From an uncultured Steroidobacteraceae bacterium (GTDB lineage Bacteria; Pseudomonadota; Gammaproteobacteria; Steroidobacterales; Steroidobacteraceae), in NCBI GenBank assembly GCA_955652795.1, contig CATPBQ010000039.1:1-6138 (forward strand): DNA of 6,138 nt. Reading direction: 5' to 3'. The notes under the pieces are model-generated. The model made no database searches and had not been told where the DNA came from. It was given only the letters and a program-made list of their open reading frames with translations. Shown piece by piece: positions 5,316 through 6,138 of the stretch. Both the position numbers and the translations under genes were made by a program. Position 1 is the stretch's first letter; each line of letters opens with the position of its first letter.

Positions 5316-6138
5316 GGCGCGTTCTGCTGCTCGCTCTGGGGGTCGCCGCGCTCGCCGGCGCCCTCTATGTTCTGTATCTGGATCGTCTGGTGACCCGGCA
5401 ATTCGAAGGCCGCCGCTGGACGCTGCCAGCGCAGGTGTTCGCGGCGCCGCTCGAGCTGTACACGGGACTGGCGCTGTCGCCGACACAGCTGGAGCAGGAG
5501 CTGCAACGCCTGCATTACCGGCGCGCCGACCAGCTCGATCGTCCCGGCACCTACCGCCTGCAGGGCGGGCGCATCGACGTCGCGCTGCGGCCGGCGCGCT
5601 TTGCGGACGAGACGCGCAACGCGGCGCTGCTGAGCATGGTCGCCGGTCCCCAGGGGCTTGAGAGCCTGCGCGACAGCGCCGGCCGTGACGTGCCGGTGCT
5701 GCGGCTCGAACCGCTGCTCATCGGCAGCATTTTTCCGATCCACGGCGAGGATCGCATTATCGTCACACCGCAGCAGGTGCCCTCGCTCCTGCCCGCCGCG
5801 CTCAAGGCGGTCGAGGACCGCAAGTTCGACAGCCATCACGGCGTCGACCCGGTCGGGATGCTGCGCGCGCTGTGGGTCGACGTGCGTGCCGGTCAGATCG
5901 AGCAGGGCGGCAGCACGCTCACCCAGCAGCTGGTGCGCAGCTACTTCCTCAATTCGCGGCAGACGCTGTCGCGCAAGCTGCGTGAGGCGATCATGGCGAT
6001 GGCGCTGGATGCGCACTTCACCAAGGCCGATCTCATGAATGCGTACATCAACGAGATCTTCCTCGGTCAGGACGGCGACCGCGCGATTCACGGCTTTGGC
6101 CTCGCCAGCCAGTTCTATTTCGGCAAGCCGCTCGCGGA
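5312..6138 (+). CDS. mrcB: Penicillin-binding protein 1b, 3'-truncated by the window edge
   Basis: N-terminal 275 codons of a class A penicillin-binding protein, an inner-membrane enzyme that polymerises lipid II into glycan strands and cross-links peptides in the periplasm. Numbering from CTG 5312: a basic LRR start and one membrane segment at about 4-23, with almost no cytoplasmic tail, unlike the long tail of E. coli PBP1b. Then comes QFEGRRWTLPAQVFAAPLEL (30-49), the start of the UB2H region that marks PBP1b and binds the outer-membrane activator LpoB in E. coli. The glycosyltransferase-51 domain follows: AVEDRKF with predicted catalytic E168, QGGSTLTQQLV (198-208), RKLRE with E225, and KADLMNAYINEIFLGQ from K238. 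The transpeptidase domain lies beyond the window. The frame is open to base 6138. The start overlaps the stop of the aspartate kinase fusion, which suggests coupled translation. Family assignment is firm; the CTG start is inferred from the absence of any other start codon. Confidence 0.92.
   Translation, partial: MRRVLLLALGVAALAGALYVLYLDRLVTRQFEGRRWTLPAQVFAAPLELYTGLALSPTQLEQELQRLHYRRADQLDRPGTYRLQGGRIDVALRPARFADETRNAALLSMVAGPQGLESLRDSAGRDVPVLRLEPLLIGSIFPIHGEDRIIVTPQQVPSLLPAALKAVEDRKFDSHHGVDPVGMLRALWVDVRAGQIEQGGSTLTQQLVRSYFLNSRQTLSRKLREAIMAMALDAHFTKADLMNAYINEIFLGQDGDRAIHGFGLASQFYFGKPLA

Noticed and set aside
4401..5486. Minus-strand open frame of 361 codons opposite the decarboxylase and the mrcB start
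   Set aside because: It is antisense to two convincing genes at once and has no recognisable motif.
5276..6091. Minus-strand open frame of 271 codons near the right edge
   Set aside because: The plus strand here encodes PBP1b with all expected glycosyltransferase motifs, so the minus frame is a shadow.

Overview
The window reads as ordinary chromosomal sequence of a high-G+C Gram-negative bacterium, most likely a gammaproteobacterium related to the Xanthomonadales/Nevskiales/Steroidobacter group. That placement is an inference. It rests on a fused aspartate kinase/diaminopimelate decarboxylase of the kind known from Xanthomonas and Xylella, a PBP1b-type penicillin-binding protein with a UB2H-like region, and a small acidic protein resembling the Pseudomonas PA3496 family. 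All recognised genes lie on the + strand, coding density is high, and I see no mobile element, CRISPR array, tRNA or rRNA.

Layout. Bases 1-1047 hold the 3' part of a transaldolase gene whose start lies upstream of the window. A short DksA/TraR-type zinc-finger regulator (1071-1430) and an S-adenosylmethionine hydrolase of the DUF62 family (1468-2283) follow with gaps of 23 and 37 bases, so these three look like one transcription unit. The 185-base gap at 2284-2468 contains two strong G+C-rich hairpins, then a good sigma70-type promoter, a leader with a small hairpin, and an AT-rich perfect palindrome. A second unit starts there: a 71-residue acidic protein (2469-2684), the 860-residue aspartate kinase-DAP decarboxylase fusion (2733-5315), and the start of mrcB encoding PBP1b (from 5312, running off the right edge).

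How the genes fit together. The second unit has an envelope/diaminopimelate theme. The fusion enzyme carries the first step of the aspartate pathway and the last step of lysine synthesis, so it controls entry into the pathway that makes meso-DAP and also consumes meso-DAP. The next gene is a bifunctional peptidoglycan synthase that polymerises and cross-links DAP-containing muropeptides in most Gram-negatives. The fusion's stop codon overlaps the probable mrcB start in the four bases CTGA, which suggests translational coupling. The first unit mixes central carbon metabolism (pentose phosphate pathway), a probable RNA-polymerase-binding regulator, and SAM turnover, with no obvious shared pathway.

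The points most worth a second look are the apparent CTG start of mrcB, the operon-level link between DAP/lysine metabolism and PBP1b, the altered coiled-coil tip of the DksA-like protein, and the compact regulatory region before the 71-residue gene. I do not see an undescribed multi-gene system here.
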